Assembly: GCA_963920635.1 (NCBI GenBank)
Contig: OY987299.1
Span: 123,939,373-124,003,372 of the forward strand
DNA length: 64,000 bases
Direction: 5' to 3'
Source: Pseudeuparius sepicola
Taxonomy: Eukaryota > Arthropoda > Insecta > Coleoptera > Anthribidae
Below the pieces are notes generated by a model. That model was given only the letters and a program-made list of their open reading frames with translations, had not been told where the DNA came from and did not search any database. A program made the translations under genes and the position numbers. Shown here piece by piece: positions 1 through 10,779 of the stretch (its first letter is position 1; each line of letters starts with the position of its first letter).

Positions 1-1643
1 CCTTTCCACCCCCAAGACCGAAAAACCTAAAAAAATCGGGAAAACGGCCGTTTTCACTTGCATGACTTTTATTTTCACGGAAATTAGTTTAAGGCCACCT
101 ATTCTAACTATCCACAAAGAATCAGAATTTGCGAACCTCGTCTTCACCCCTTTCCACCCCCAAGACAGAAAACCTAAAAAAATCGGGAAAACGGCCGTTT
201 TCACTTGCATGACTTTTATTTTCACGGAAATTAGTTTAAGGCCACCTATTCTAACTATCCACAAAGAATCAGAATTTGCGAACCTCGTCTTCACCCCTTT
301 CCACCCCCAAGACCGAAAAACTTTAAAAAATCGGGAAAACCGCCGTTTTCACTTGCATGACTTTTCTTTTCAGGGAAATTAGTTTAAGGCCACCTATTCT
401 AACTATCCACGAAGAATCAGAATTTGCGAACCTCGTCTTCACATCTTTCCACCCCCAAGACCGAAAAACGTAAAAAAATCGGGGAAACCGCCGTTTTCAC
501 TTGCATGACTTTTCTTTTCACGGAAATTAGTTTAAGGCCACCTATTCTAACTATCCACGAAGAATCAGAATTTGCGAACCTCGTCTTCACCCCTTTCCAC
601 CCTCAAGACCGAAAAACTTTAAAAAATCGGGAAAACCGCCGTTTTCACTTGCATGACTTTTATTTTCACGGAAATTAGTTTAAGGCAACCTATTCTAACT
701 ATCCACAAAGAATCAGAATTTGCGAACCTCGTCTTCACCCCTTTCCACCCCCAAGACCGAAAAACTTTAAAAAATCGGGAAAACCGCCGTTTTCACTTGC
801 ATGACTTTTCTTTTTAGGGAAATTAGTTTATGGCCATCTATTCTAACTATCCACGAAGAATCAGAATTTGCGAACCTCGTCTTCACCCCTTTCCACCCCC
901 AAGACCGAAAAACTTTAAAAAATCGGGAAAACCGCCGTTTTCACTTGCATGACTTTTCTTTTCAGGGAAATTAGTTTAAGGCCACCTATTCTAACTATCC
1001 ACGAAGAATAAGAATTTGCGAACCTCGTCTTCACCCCTTTCCACCCCCAAGACCGAAAAACTTTAAAAAATCGGGAAAACCGCCGTTTTCACTTGCATGA
1101 CTTTTCTTTTCAGGGAAATTAGTTTAAGGCCACCTATTCTAACTATCCACGAAGAATCAGAATTTGCGAACCTCGTCTTCACATCTTTCCACCCCCAAGA
1201 CCGAAAAACGTAAAAAAATCGGGGAAACCGCCGTTTTCACTTGCATGACTTTTCTTTTCACGGAAATTAGTTTAAGGCCACCTATTCTAACTATCCACGA
1301 AGAATCAGAATTTGCGAACCTCGTCTTCACCCCTTTCCACCCTCAAGACCGAAAAACTTTAAAAAATCGGGAAAACCGCCGTTTTCACTTGCATGACTTT
1401 TATTTTCACGGAAATTAGTTTAAGGCCACCTATTCTAACTATCCACAAAGAATCAGAATTCGCGAACCTCGTCTTCACCCCTTTCCACCCCCAAGACCGA
1501 AAAACTTTAAAAAATCGGGAAAACCGCCGTTTTCACTTGCATGACTTTTCTTTTCACGGAAATTAGTTTAAGGCCACCTATTCTAACTATCCACAAAGAA
1601 TCAGAATTTGCGAACCTCGTCTTCACCCCTTTCCACCCCCAAG
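1..1643 (+). repeat. Higher-order block, left copy (offset 3,402 bp)
   Basis: This block matches 3,403-5,045 at an offset of 3,402 bp (23 monomers less two single-base deletions). Shared private markers include the 147-bp monomer at 164 and 3,566, GGCAACC at 687 and 4,089, AATAAG at 1,010 and 4,412, and a GAATTC site at 1,456 and 4,858. The match ends where 5,046 has AAGGCC and the left copy has AAGACC. The left end is cut by the window edge. Confidence 0.9.
424..1418 (+). repeat. ATCTTT-variant monomer pair, 740-bp spacing
   Basis: TTCACCCCTTTCC is changed to TTCACATCTTTCC in the monomers starting near 424 and 1,164. The two-base change recurs in at least 28 monomers (for example 3,826, 4,566, 6,637, 7,377, 7,821, 16,995, 17,735, 18,179, 18,919, 20,990 and their right-half copies). 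The spacing is usually 740 or 444 bp, that is 5 or 3 monomers. It marks a pentamer/trimer higher-order unit. Confidence 0.85.
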
Positions 1644-1790
1644 ACCGAAAAACCTAAAAAAATCGGGAAAACGGCCGTTTTCACTTGCATGACTTTTATT
1701 TTCACGGAAATTAGTTTAAGGCCACCTATTCTAACTATCCACAAAGAATCAGAATTTGCGAACCTCGTCTTCACCCCTTTCCACCCCCAA

Positions 1791-1800
1791 GACAGAAAAC
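1791..1800 (+). repeat. 147-bp monomer marker, GACAGAAAAC form
   Basis: GACCGAAAAAC is shortened to GACAGAAAAC, giving a 147-bp monomer. The same form starts at 164, 1,791, 3,566, 6,377, 22,653, 24,428 and 27,091, seven in all. The right-half sites match left-half ones at the superduplication offsets (20,862 or 20,714), so one original deletion was spread by block copying. Confidence 0.93.
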
Positions 1801-2649
1801 CTAAAAAAATCGGGAAAACGGCCGTTTTCACTTGCATGACTTTTATTTTCACGGAAATTAGTTTAAGGCCACCTATTCTAACTATCCACAAATAATCAGA
1901 ATTTGCGAACCTCGTCTTCACCCCTTTCCACCCCCAAGACCGAAAAACGTAAAAAAATCGGGAAAACCGCCGTTTTCACTTGCATGACTTTTCTTTTCAC
2001 GGAAATTAGTTTAAGGCCACCTATTCTAACTATCCACAAAGAATCAGAATTTGCGAACCTCGTCTTCACCCCTTTCCACCCCCAAGACCGAAAAACCTAA
2101 AAAAATCGGGAAAACGGCCGTTTTCACTTGCATGACTTTTATTTTCACGGAACATAGTTTAAGGCCACCTATTCTAACTATCCACAAAGAATCAGAATTT
2201 GCGAACCTCGTCTTCACCCGTTTCCACCCCCAAGACCGAAAAACTTTAAAAAATCGGGAAAACCGCCGTTTTCACTTGCATGACTTTTCTTTTCAGGGAA
2301 ATTAGTTTAAGGCCACCTATTCTAACTATCCACGAAGAATCAGAATTTGCGAACCTCGTCTTCACCCCTTTCCACCCCCAAGACCGAAAAACGTAAAAAA
2401 ATCGGGAAAACGGCCGTTTTCACTTGCATGACTTTTATTTTCACGGAAATTAGTTTAAGGCCACCTATTCTAACTATCCACAAAGAATCAGAATTTGCGA
2501 ACCTCGTCTTCACCCCTTTCCACCCCCAAGACCGAAAAACGTAAAAAAATCGGGGAAACCGCCGTTTTCACTTGCATGACTTTTCTTTTCACGGAAATTA
2601 GTTTAAGGCCACCTATTCTAACTATCCACAAAGAATCAGAATTTGCGAA

Positions 2650-2675
2650 CCTCGTCTTCACCCCTTTCCACCCCC
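2650..2675 (+). other. C-rich strand-asymmetric block of the monomer
   Basis: This segment is nearly all pyrimidine, with C4 and C5 runs joined by TTTCCA. It contains two imperfect copies of a TTCACCCC / TTCCACCCC motif. It makes the lower strand locally G-rich and drives the overall GC skew of about -0.34 in the monomer counted. It recurs in all monomers, with C5 shortened to C4 in fourteen of them. Confidence 0.7.
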
Positions 2676-2682
2676 AAGACCG

Positions 2683-2706
2683 AAAAACCTAAAAAAATCG
2701 GGAAAA
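2683..2706 (+). other. Phased A-tracts (predicted intrinsic bend)
   Basis: Three A-tracts, A5 at 2,683-2,687, A7 at 2,691-2,697 and A4 at 2,703-2,706, have centres about 9 and 10.5 bp apart, close to one helical turn. A-tracts repeated in phase with the helix are known to curve DNA. The arrangement recurs in nearly every monomer, so curvature would repeat every 148 bp. The curvature itself is inferred, not measured. Confidence 0.65.
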
Positions 2707-2717
2707 CGGCCGTTTTC
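2702..2717. repeat. 16-bp perfect palindrome inside the type A monomer
   Basis: The sequence GAAAACGGCCGTTTTC equals its own reverse complement and has a CGGCCG core. It recurs at the same phase in every type A monomer. In types B, C and D one G-to-C change (CGGCC to CCGCC), plus a second A-to-G change in type B, breaks the symmetry. It could be a dimeric protein site or simply a sequence accident; no known motif is matched with certainty. Confidence 0.85.
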
Positions 2718-3236
2718 ACTTGCATGACTTTTATTTTCACGGAAATTAGTTTAAGGCCACCTATTCTAACTATCCACAAAGAATCAGAATTTGCGAACCT
2801 CGTCTTCACCCCTTTCCACCCCCAAGACCGAAAAACTTTAAAAAATCGGGAAAACCGCCGTTTTCACTTGCATGACTTTTCTTTTCAGGGAAATTAGTTT
2901 AAGGCCACCTATTCTAACTATCCACGAAGAATCAGAATTTGCGAACCTCGTCTTCACCCCTTTCCACCCCCAAGACCGAAAAACGTAAAAAAATCGGGAA
3001 AACGGCCGTTTTCACTTGCATGACTTTTATTTTCACGGAAATTAGTTTAAGGCCACCTATTCTAACTATCCACAAAGAATCAGAATTTGCGAACCTCGTC
3101 TTCACCCCTTTCCACCCCCAAGACCGAAAAACGTAAAAAAATCGGGGAAACCGCCGTTTTCACTTGCATGACTTTTCTTTTCACGGAAATTAGTTTAAGG
3201 CCACCTATTCTAACTATCCACAAAGAATCAGAATTT

Positions 3237-3384
3237 GCGAACCTCGTCTTCACCCCTTTCCACCCCCAAGACCGAAAAACTTAAAAAAATCGGGAAAACC
3301 GCCGTTTTCACTTGCATGACTTTTCTTTTCACGGAAATTAGTTTAAGGCCACCTATTCTAACTATCCACAAAGAATCAGAATTT
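3237..3384 (+). repeat. Representative monomer, type D (CTT-A7 class)
   Basis: This 148-bp monomer carries CTTAAAAAAA, GGGAAAACCGCC, TTTTCTTTTCACGG and the AAAGAATCAG end. It is intermediate between types A, B and C and often precedes a type A monomer. A sub-lineage with CTTGTCACGG is seen near 13,091, 15,163, 33,803, 40,904, 53,778 and 61,768. Confidence 0.88.
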
Positions 3385-3402
3385 GCGAACCTCGTCTTCA
3401 CC

Positions 3403-5045
3403 CCTTTCCACCCCCAAGACCGAAAAACCTAAAAAAATCGGGAAAACGGCCGTTTTCACTTGCATGACTTTTATTTTCACGGAAATTAGTTTAAGGCCAC
3501 CTATTCTAACTATCCACAAAGAATCAGAATTTGCGAACCTCGTCTTCACCCCTTTCCACCCCCAAGACAGAAAACCTAAAAAAATCGGGAAAACGGCCGT
3601 TTTCACTTGCATGACTTTTATTTTCACGGAAATTAGTTTAAGGCCACCTATTCTAACTATCCACAAAGAATCAGAATTTGCGAACCTCGTCTTCACCCCT
3701 TTCCACCCCCAAGACCGAAAAACTTTAAAAAATCGGGAAAACCGCCGTTTTCACTTGCATGACTTTTCTTTTCAGGGAAATTAGTTTAAGGCCACCTATT
3801 CTAACTATCCACGAAGAATCAGAATTTGCGAACCTCGTCTTCACATCTTTCCACCCCCAAGACCGAAAAACGTAAAAAAATCGGGGAAACCGCCGTTTTC
3901 ACTTGCATGACTTTTCTTTTCACGGAAATTAGTTTAAGGCCACCTATTCTAACTATCCACGAAGAATCAGAATTTGCGAACCTCGTCTTCACCCCTTTCC
4001 ACCCTCAAGACCGAAAAACTTTAAAAAATCGGGAAAACCGCCGTTTTCACTTGCATGACTTTTATTTTCACGGAAATTAGTTTAAGGCAACCTATTCTAA
4101 CTATCCACAAAGAATCAGAATTTGCGAACCTCGTCTTCACCCCTTTCCACCCCCAAGACCGAAAAACTTTAAAAAATCGGGAAAACCGCCGTTTTCACTT
4201 GCATGACTTTTCTTTTTAGGGAAATTAGTTTATGGCCATCTATTCTAACTATCCACGAAGAATCAGAATTTGCGAACCTCGTCTTCACCCCTTTCCACCC
4301 CCAAGACCGAAAAACTTTAAAAAATCGGGAAAACCGCCGTTTTCACTTGCATGACTTTTCTTTTCAGGGAAATTAGTTTAAGGCCACCTATTCTAACTAT
4401 CCACGAAGAATAAGAATTTGCGAACCTCGTCTTCACCCCTTTCCACCCCCAAGACCGAAAAACTTTAAAAAATCGGGAAAACCGCCGTTTTCACTTGCAT
4501 GACTTTTCTTTTCAGGGAAATTAGTTTAAGGCCACCTATTCTAACTATCCACGAAGAATCAGAATTTGCGAACCTCGTCTTCACATCTTTCCACCCCCAA
4601 GACCGAAAAACGTAAAAAAATCGGGGAAACCGCCGTTTTCACTTGCATGACTTTTCTTTTCACGGAAATTAGTTTAAGGCCACCTATTCTAACTATCCAC
4701 GAAGAATCAGAATTTGCGAACCTCGTCTTCACCCCTTTCCACCCTCAAGACCGAAAAACTTTAAAAAATCGGGAAAACCGCCGTTTTCACTTGCATGACT
4801 TTTATTTTCACGGAAATTAGTTTAAGGCCACCTATTCTAACTATCCACAAAGAATCAGAATTCGCGAACCTCGTCTTCACCCCTTTCCACCCCCAAGACC
4901 GAAAAACTTTAAAAAATCGGGAAAACCGCCGTTTTCACTTGCATGACTTTTCTTTTCACGGAAATTAGTTTAAGGCCACCTATTCTAACTATCCACAAAG
5001 AATCAGAATTTGCGAACCTCGTCTTCACCCCTTTCCACCCCCAAG
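3403..5045 (+). repeat. Higher-order block, right copy (offset 3,402 bp)
   Basis: This is the partner of 1-1,643. Up to about 4,862 it also matches 24,265-25,724 at an offset of 20,862 bp. That third copy has GGCCACC where these two have GGCAACC (24,951 against 687 and 4,089). The change therefore arose on the lineage of the two left copies, or was converted between them. Confidence 0.88.
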
Positions 5046-8000
5046 GCCGAAAAACCTAAAAAAATCGGGAAAACGGCCGTTTTCACTTGCATGACTTTTA
5101 TTTTCACGGAAAATAGTTTAAGGCCACCTATTCTAACTATCCACAAAGAATCAGAATTTGCGAACCTCGTCTTCACCCCTTTCCACCCCCAAGACCGAAA
5201 AACGTAAAAAAATCGGGAAAACGGCCGTTTTCACTTGCATGACTTTTATTTTCACGGAAATTAGTTTAAGGCCACCTATTCTAACTATCCACAAAGAATC
5301 AGAATTTGCGAACCTCGTCTTCACCCCTTTCCACCCCCAAGACCGAAAAACGTAAAAAAATCGGGGAAACCGCCGTTTTCACTTGCATGACTTTTCTTTT
5401 CACGGAAATTAGTTTAAGGCCACCTATTCTAACTATCCACAAAGAATCAGAATTTGCGAACCTCGTCTTCACCCCTTTCCACCCCCAAGACCGAAAAACC
5501 TAAAAAAATCGGGAAAACGGCCGTTTTCACTTGCATGACTTTTATTTTCACGGAAATTAGTTTAAGGCCACCTATTCTAACTATCCACAAAGAATCAGAA
5601 TTTGCGAACCTCGTCTTCACCCCTTTCCACCCCCAAGACCGAAAAACTTTAAAAAATCGGGAAAACCGCCGTTTTCACTTGCATGACTTTTCTTTTCAGG
5701 GAAATTAGTTTAAGGCCACCTATTCTAACTATCCACGAAGAATCAGAATTTGCGAACCTCGTCTTCACCCCTTTCCACCCCCAAGACCGAAAAACGTAAA
5801 AAAATCGGGAAAACGGCCGTTTTCACTTGCATGACTTTTATTTTCACGGAAATTAGTTTAAGGCCACCTATTCTAACTATCCACAAAGAATCAGAATTTG
5901 CGAACCTCGTCTTCACCCCTTTCCACCCCCAAGACCGAAAAACGTAAAAAAATCGGGGAAACCGCCGTTTTCACTTGCATGACTTTTCTTTTCACGGAAA
6001 TTAGTTTAAGGCCACCTATTCTAACTATCCACAAAGAATCAGAATTTGCGAACCTCGTCTTCACCCCTTTCCACCCCCAAGACCGAAAAACTTAAAAAAA
6101 TCGGGAAAACCGCCGTTTTCACTTGCATGACTTTTCTTTTCACGGAAATTAGTTTAAGGCCACCTATTCTAACTATCCACAAAGAATCAGAATTTGCGAA
6201 CCTCGTCTTCACCCCTTTCCACCCCCAAGACCGAAAAACCTAAAAAAATCGGGAAAACGGCCGTTTTCACTTGCATGACTTTTATTTTCACGGAAATTAG
6301 TTTAAGGCCACCTATTCTAACTATCCACAAAGAATCAGAATTTGCGAACATCGTCTTCACCCCTTTCCACCCCCAAGACAGAAAACCTAAAAAAATCGGG
6401 AAAACGGCCGTTTTCACTTGCATGACTTTTATTTTCACGGAAATTAGTTTAAGGCCACCTATTCTAACTATCCACAAAGAATCAGAATTTGCGAACCTCG
6501 TCTTCACCCCTTTCCACCCCCAAGACCGAAAAACTTTAAAAAATCGGGAAAACCGCCGTTTTCACTTGCATGACTTTTCTTTTCAGGGAAATTAGTTTAA
6601 GGCCACCTATTCTAACTATCCACGAAGAATCAGAATTTGCGAACCTCGTCTTCACATCTTTCCACCCCCAAGACCGAAAAACGTAAAAAAATCGGGGAAA
6701 CCGCCGTTTTCACTTGCATGACTTTTCTTTTCACGGAAATTAGTTTAAGGCCACCTATTCTAACTATCCACGAAGAATCAGAATTTGCGAACCTCGTCTT
6801 CACCCCTTTCCACCCTCAAGACCGAAAAACTTTAAAAAATCGGGAAAACCGCCGTTTTCACTTGCATGACTTTTATTTTCACGGAAATTAGTTTAAGGCC
6901 ACCTATTCTAACTATCCACAAAGAATCAGAATTTGCGAACCTCGTCTTCACCCCTTTCCACCCCCAAGACCGAAAAACTTTAAAAAATCGGGAAAACCGC
7001 CGTTTTCACTTGCATGACTTTTCTTTTTAGGGAAATTAGTTTATGGCCATCTATTCTAACTATCCACGAAGAATCAGAATTTGCGAACCTCGTCTTCACC
7101 CCTTTCCACCCCCAAGACCGAAAAACTTTAAAAAATCGGGAAAACCGCCGTTTTCACTTGCATGACTTTTCTTTTCAGGGAAATTAGTTTAAGGCCACCT
7201 ATTCTAACTATCCACGAAGAATCAGAATTTGCGAACCTCGTCTTCACCCCTTTCCACCCCCAAGACCGAAAAACTTTAAAAAATCGGGAAAACCGCCGTT
7301 TTCACTTGCATGACTTTTCTTTTCAGGGAAATTAGTTTAAGGCCACCTATTCTAACTATCCACGAAGAATCAGAATTTGCGAACCTCGTCTTCACATCTT
7401 TCCACCCCCAAGACCGAAAAACGTAAAAAAATCGGGGAAACCGCCGTTTTCACTTGCATGACTTTTCTTTTCACGGAAATTAGTTTAAGGCCACCTATTC
7501 TAACTATCCACGAAGAATCAGAATTTGCGAACCTCATCTTCACCCCTTTCCACCCCCAAGACCGAAAAACTTTAAAAAATCGGGAAAACCGCCGTTTTCA
7601 CTTGCATGACTTTTATTTTCACGGAAATTAGTTTAAGGCCACCTATTCTAACTATCCACGAAGAATCAGAATTTGCGAACCTCGTCTTCACCCCTTTCCA
7701 CCCCCAAGACCGAAAAACTTTAAAAAATCGGGAAAACCGCCGTTTTCACTTGCATGACTTTTCTTTTCAGGGAAATTAGTTTAAGGCCACCTATTCTAAC
7801 TATCCACGAAGAATCAGAATTTGCGAACCTCGTCTTCACATCTTTCCACCCCCAAGACCGAAAAACGTAAAAAAATCGGGGAAACCGCCGTTTTCACTTG
7901 CATGACTTTTCTTTTCACGGAAATTAGTTTAAGGCCACCTATTCTAACTATCCACGAAGAATCAGAATTTGCGAACCTCGTCTTCACCCCTTTCCACCCT

Positions 8001-8144
8001 CAAGACCGAAAAACGTAAAAAAATCGGGGAAACCGCCGTTTTCACTTGCATGACTTTTCTTTTCACGGAAATTAGTTTAAGGCCACCTATTCTAACTATC
8101 CACAAATAATCAGAATTTGCGAACCTCGTCTTCACCCCTTTCCA

Positions 8145-8148
8145 CCCC
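8145..8148 (+). repeat. 147-bp monomer marker, C4 form
   Basis: The C5 run of the monomer is C4 here. The same form is found at 8,145, 11,696, 19,243, 28,859, 32,410, 33,741, 36,848, 39,511, 40,842, 43,949, 48,536, 53,271, 54,454 and 59,189, fourteen in all. Those at 33,741 and 40,842 lie in type D monomers and represent a separate deletion from the others, which lie in type B monomers after a CACAAAT end or its relatives. Confidence 0.92.
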
Positions 8149-9005
8149 AAGACCGAAAAACGTAAAAAAATCGGGGAAACCGCCGTTTTCACTTGCATGA
8201 CTTTTCTTTTCACGGAAATTAGTTTAAGGCCACCTATTCTAACTATCCACGAAGAATCAGAATTTGCGAACCTCGTCTTCACCCCTTTCCACCCCCAAGA
8301 CCGAAAAACGTAAAAAATTCGGGGAAACCGCCGTTTTCACTTGCATGACTTTTCTTTTCACGGAAATTAGTTTAAGGCCACCTATTCTAACTATCCACAA
8401 AGAATCAGAATTTGCGAACCTCGTCTTCACCCCTTTCCACTCCCAAGACCGAAAAACTTAAAAAAATCGGGAAAACGGCCGTTTTCACTTGCATGACTTT
8501 TATTTTCACGGAAATTAGTTTAAGGCCACCTATTCTAACTATCCACAAAGAATCAGAATTTGCGAACCTCGTCTTCACCCCTTTCCACCCCCAAGACCGA
8601 AAAACTTTAAAAAATCGGGAAAACCGCCGTTTTCACTTGCATGACTTTTCTTTTCACGGAAATTAGTTTAAGGCCACCTATTCTAACTATCCACAAAGAA
8701 TCAGAATTTGCGAACCTCGTCTTCACCCCTTTCCACCCCCAAGACCGAAAAACTTAAAAAAATCGGGAAAACCGCCGTTTTCACTTGCATGACTTTTCTT
8801 TTCACGGAAATTAGTTTAAGGCCACCTATTCTAACTATCCACAAAGAATCAGAATTTGCGAACCTCGTCTTCACCCCTTTCCACCCCCAAGACCGAAAAA
8901 CCTAAAAAAATCGGGAAAACGGCCGTTTTCACTTGCATGACTTTTATTTTCACGGAAATTAGTTTAAGGCCACCTATTCTAACTATCCACAAAGAATCAG
9001 AATTT

Positions 9006-9153
9006 GCGAACCTCGTCTTCACCCCTTTCCACCCCCAAGACCGAAAAACTTTAAAAAATCGGGAAAACCGCCGTTTTCACTTGCATGACTTTTCTTTTCA
9101 GGGAAATTAGTTTAAGGCCACCTATTCTAACTATCCACGAAGAATCAGAATTT
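9006..9153 (+). repeat. Representative monomer, type C (TTTTCAGGG class)
   Basis: This 148-bp monomer is recognised by CTTTAAAAAA (T3-A6 rather than A7), GGGAAAACCGCC, CTTTTCAGGG instead of CTTTTCACGG, and a CACGAAGAATCAG end. The linked changes travel together, so this is a true haplotype rather than scattered point mutations. A sub-lineage with AATTTTAAAAAA occurs at about 12,155, 32,869, 39,970, 47,071, 47,960 and many later sites. Confidence 0.9.
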
Positions 9154-9891
9154 GCGAACCTCGTCTTCACCCCTTTCCACCCCCAAGACCGAAAAACGTA
9201 AAAAAATCGGGAAAACGGCCGTTTTCACTTGCATGACTTTTATTTTCACGGAAATTAGTTTAAGGCCACCTATTCTAACTATCCACAAATAATCAGAATT
9301 TGCGAACCTCGTCTTCACCCCTTTCCACCCCCAAGACCGAAAAACGTAAAAAAATCGGGGAAACCGCCCTTTTCACTTGCATGACTTTTCTTTTCACGGA
9401 AATTAGTTTAAGGCCACCTATTCTAACTATCCACGAAGAATCAGAATTTGCGAACCTCGTCTTCACCCCTTTCCACCCTCAAGACCGAAAAACGTAAAAA
9501 AATCGGGGAAACCGCCGTTTTCACTTGCATGACTTTTCTTTTCACGGAAATTAGTTTAAGGCCACCTATTCAAACTATCCACAAATAATCAGAATTTGCG
9601 AACCTCGTCTTCACCCCTTTCAACCCCCAAGACCGAAAAACGTAAAAAAATCGGGGAAACCGCCGTTTTCACTTGCATGACTTTTCTTTTCACGGAAATT
9701 AGTTTAAGGCCACCTATTCTAACTATCCACAAAGAATCAGAATTTGCGAACCTCGTCTTCACCCCTTTCCACCCCCAAGACCGAAAAACTTAAAAAAATC
9801 GGGAAAACCGCCGTTTTCACTTGCATGACTTTTCTTTTCACGGAAATTAGTTTAAGGCCACCTATTCTAACTATCCACAAAGAATCAGAAT

Positions 9892-10779
9892 TTGCGAACC
9901 TCGTCTTCACCCCTTTCCACCCCCAAGACCGAAAAACCTAAAAAAATCGGGAAAACGGCCGTTTTCACTTGCATGACTTTTATTTTCACGGAAATTAGTT
10001 TAAGGCCACCTATTCTAACTATCCACAAAGAATCAGAATTTGCGAACCTCGTCTTCACCCCTTTCCACCCCCAAGACCGAAAAACTTTAAAAAATCGGGA
10101 AAACCGCCGTTTTCACTTGCATGACTTTTCTTTTCACGGAAATTAGTTTAAGGCCACCTATTCTAACTATCCACAAAGAATCAGAATTTGCGAACCTCGC
10201 CTTCACCCCTTTCCACCCCCAAGACCGAAAAACCTAAAAAAATCGGGAAAACGGCCGTTTTCACTTGCATGACTTTTATTTTCACGGAAATTAGTTTAAG
10301 GCCACCTATTCTAACTATCCACAAAGAATCAGAATTCGCGAACCTCGTCTTCACCCCTTTCCACCCCCAAGACCGAAAAACTTTAAAAAATCGGGAAAAC
10401 CGCCGTTTTCACTTGCATGACTTTTCTTTTCACGGAAATTAGTTTAAGGCCACCTATTCTAACTATCCACAAAGAATCAGAATTTGCGAACCTCGTCTTC
10501 ACCCCTTTCCACCCCCAAGGCCGAAAAACCTAAAAAAATCGGGAAAACGGCCGTTTTCACTTGCATGACTTTTATTTTCACGGAAAATAGTTTAAGGCCA
10601 CCTATTCTAACTATCCACAAAGAATCAGAATTTGCGAACCTCGTCTTCACCCCTTTCCACCCCCAAGACCGAAAAACTTTAAAAAATCGGGAAAACCGCC
10701 GTTTTCACTTGCATGACTTTTCTTTTCACGGAAATTAGTTTAAGGCCACCTATTCTAACTATCCACAAAGAATCAGAAT
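9892..10779 (+). repeat. Block of three 296-bp dimers
   Basis: Here two monomer types alternate: a type A monomer (CCT-A7, TTTTATTTT) and a CTTTAAAAAA / CTTTTCACGG monomer. This gives a 296-bp dimeric period repeated three times. Internal markers include GAATTC at 10,332, and AAGGCC plus GGAAAATAG in the third dimer. Comparable three-dimer blocks lie at about 30,606, 45,696, 50,431 and 56,349, but not at 38,595. Confidence 0.85.

Larger units (their letters stand above)
2645..2792 (+). repeat. Representative monomer, type A (palindrome class)
   Basis: This 148-bp unit is phased to start at GCGAACC. In order it holds a C-rich block with C4 and C5 runs, three A-tracts, the palindrome centred on CGGCCG, the block CACTTGCATGAC, the sequence TTTTATTTTCACGG, the block GGCCACCTATTC, and an AAAGAATCAG end. 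Type A is marked by CCT or CGT before A7, by AAAACGGCC and by TTTTATTTT. It contains 7 CpG sites. The choice of start is arbitrary because the repeat is circular in phase. Confidence 0.95.
1510..4862 (+). repeat. 20.8-kb superduplication, copy 1, first collinear part
   Basis: This part matches about 22,372-25,724 at a constant offset of 20,862 bp. Shared markers are the 147-bp monomers (1,791 with 22,653; 3,566 with 24,428), the CCCGTTTCC change (about 2,220 with 23,082) and AATAAG (4,412 with 25,274). It overlaps the shorter 3.4-kb and 2.8-kb duplications, so those existed before the large copy was made or were reshaped afterwards. Confidence 0.88.
2345..7531 (+). repeat. Tandem higher-order duplication, offset 2,811 bp
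   Basis: Sequence from about 2,345 to 4,720 recurs at 5,156 to 7,531, offset 2,811 bp (19 monomers less one base). The order of monomer types is the same, including the 147-bp monomer at 3,566 and 6,377 and the two ATCTTT monomers 740 bp apart. Copy-specific changes such as GAACATCG near 6,350, and the lack of AATAAG at 7,223, show divergence after the duplication. Confidence 0.85.

Noticed and set aside
2650..2675. G-quadruplex on the lower strand
   Set aside because: Only two G-runs of three or more occur close together per monomer, so a standard four-run, three-layer quadruplex is not possible within the block. A weak two-layer form cannot be excluded.
2660..2700. CENP-B box on the lower strand (TTTCGGTCTTGGGGGT)
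   Set aside because: It begins with TTCG, but the later required A and the CGGG core do not line up. Several essential positions mismatch, so I do not call it.
2702..2730. Rho-independent terminator (palindrome followed by T-rich sequence)
   Set aside because: The palindrome has no loop, its G+C core is only 6 bp, and it lies in a repeat with no genes. It occurs hundreds of times, so a terminator reading has no support.
2716..2760. Promoter-like elements (TTGCAT with a downstream AT-rich box)
   Set aside because: The match is weak, is repeated in every monomer, and leads to no gene. It is chance similarity in repeat sequence.
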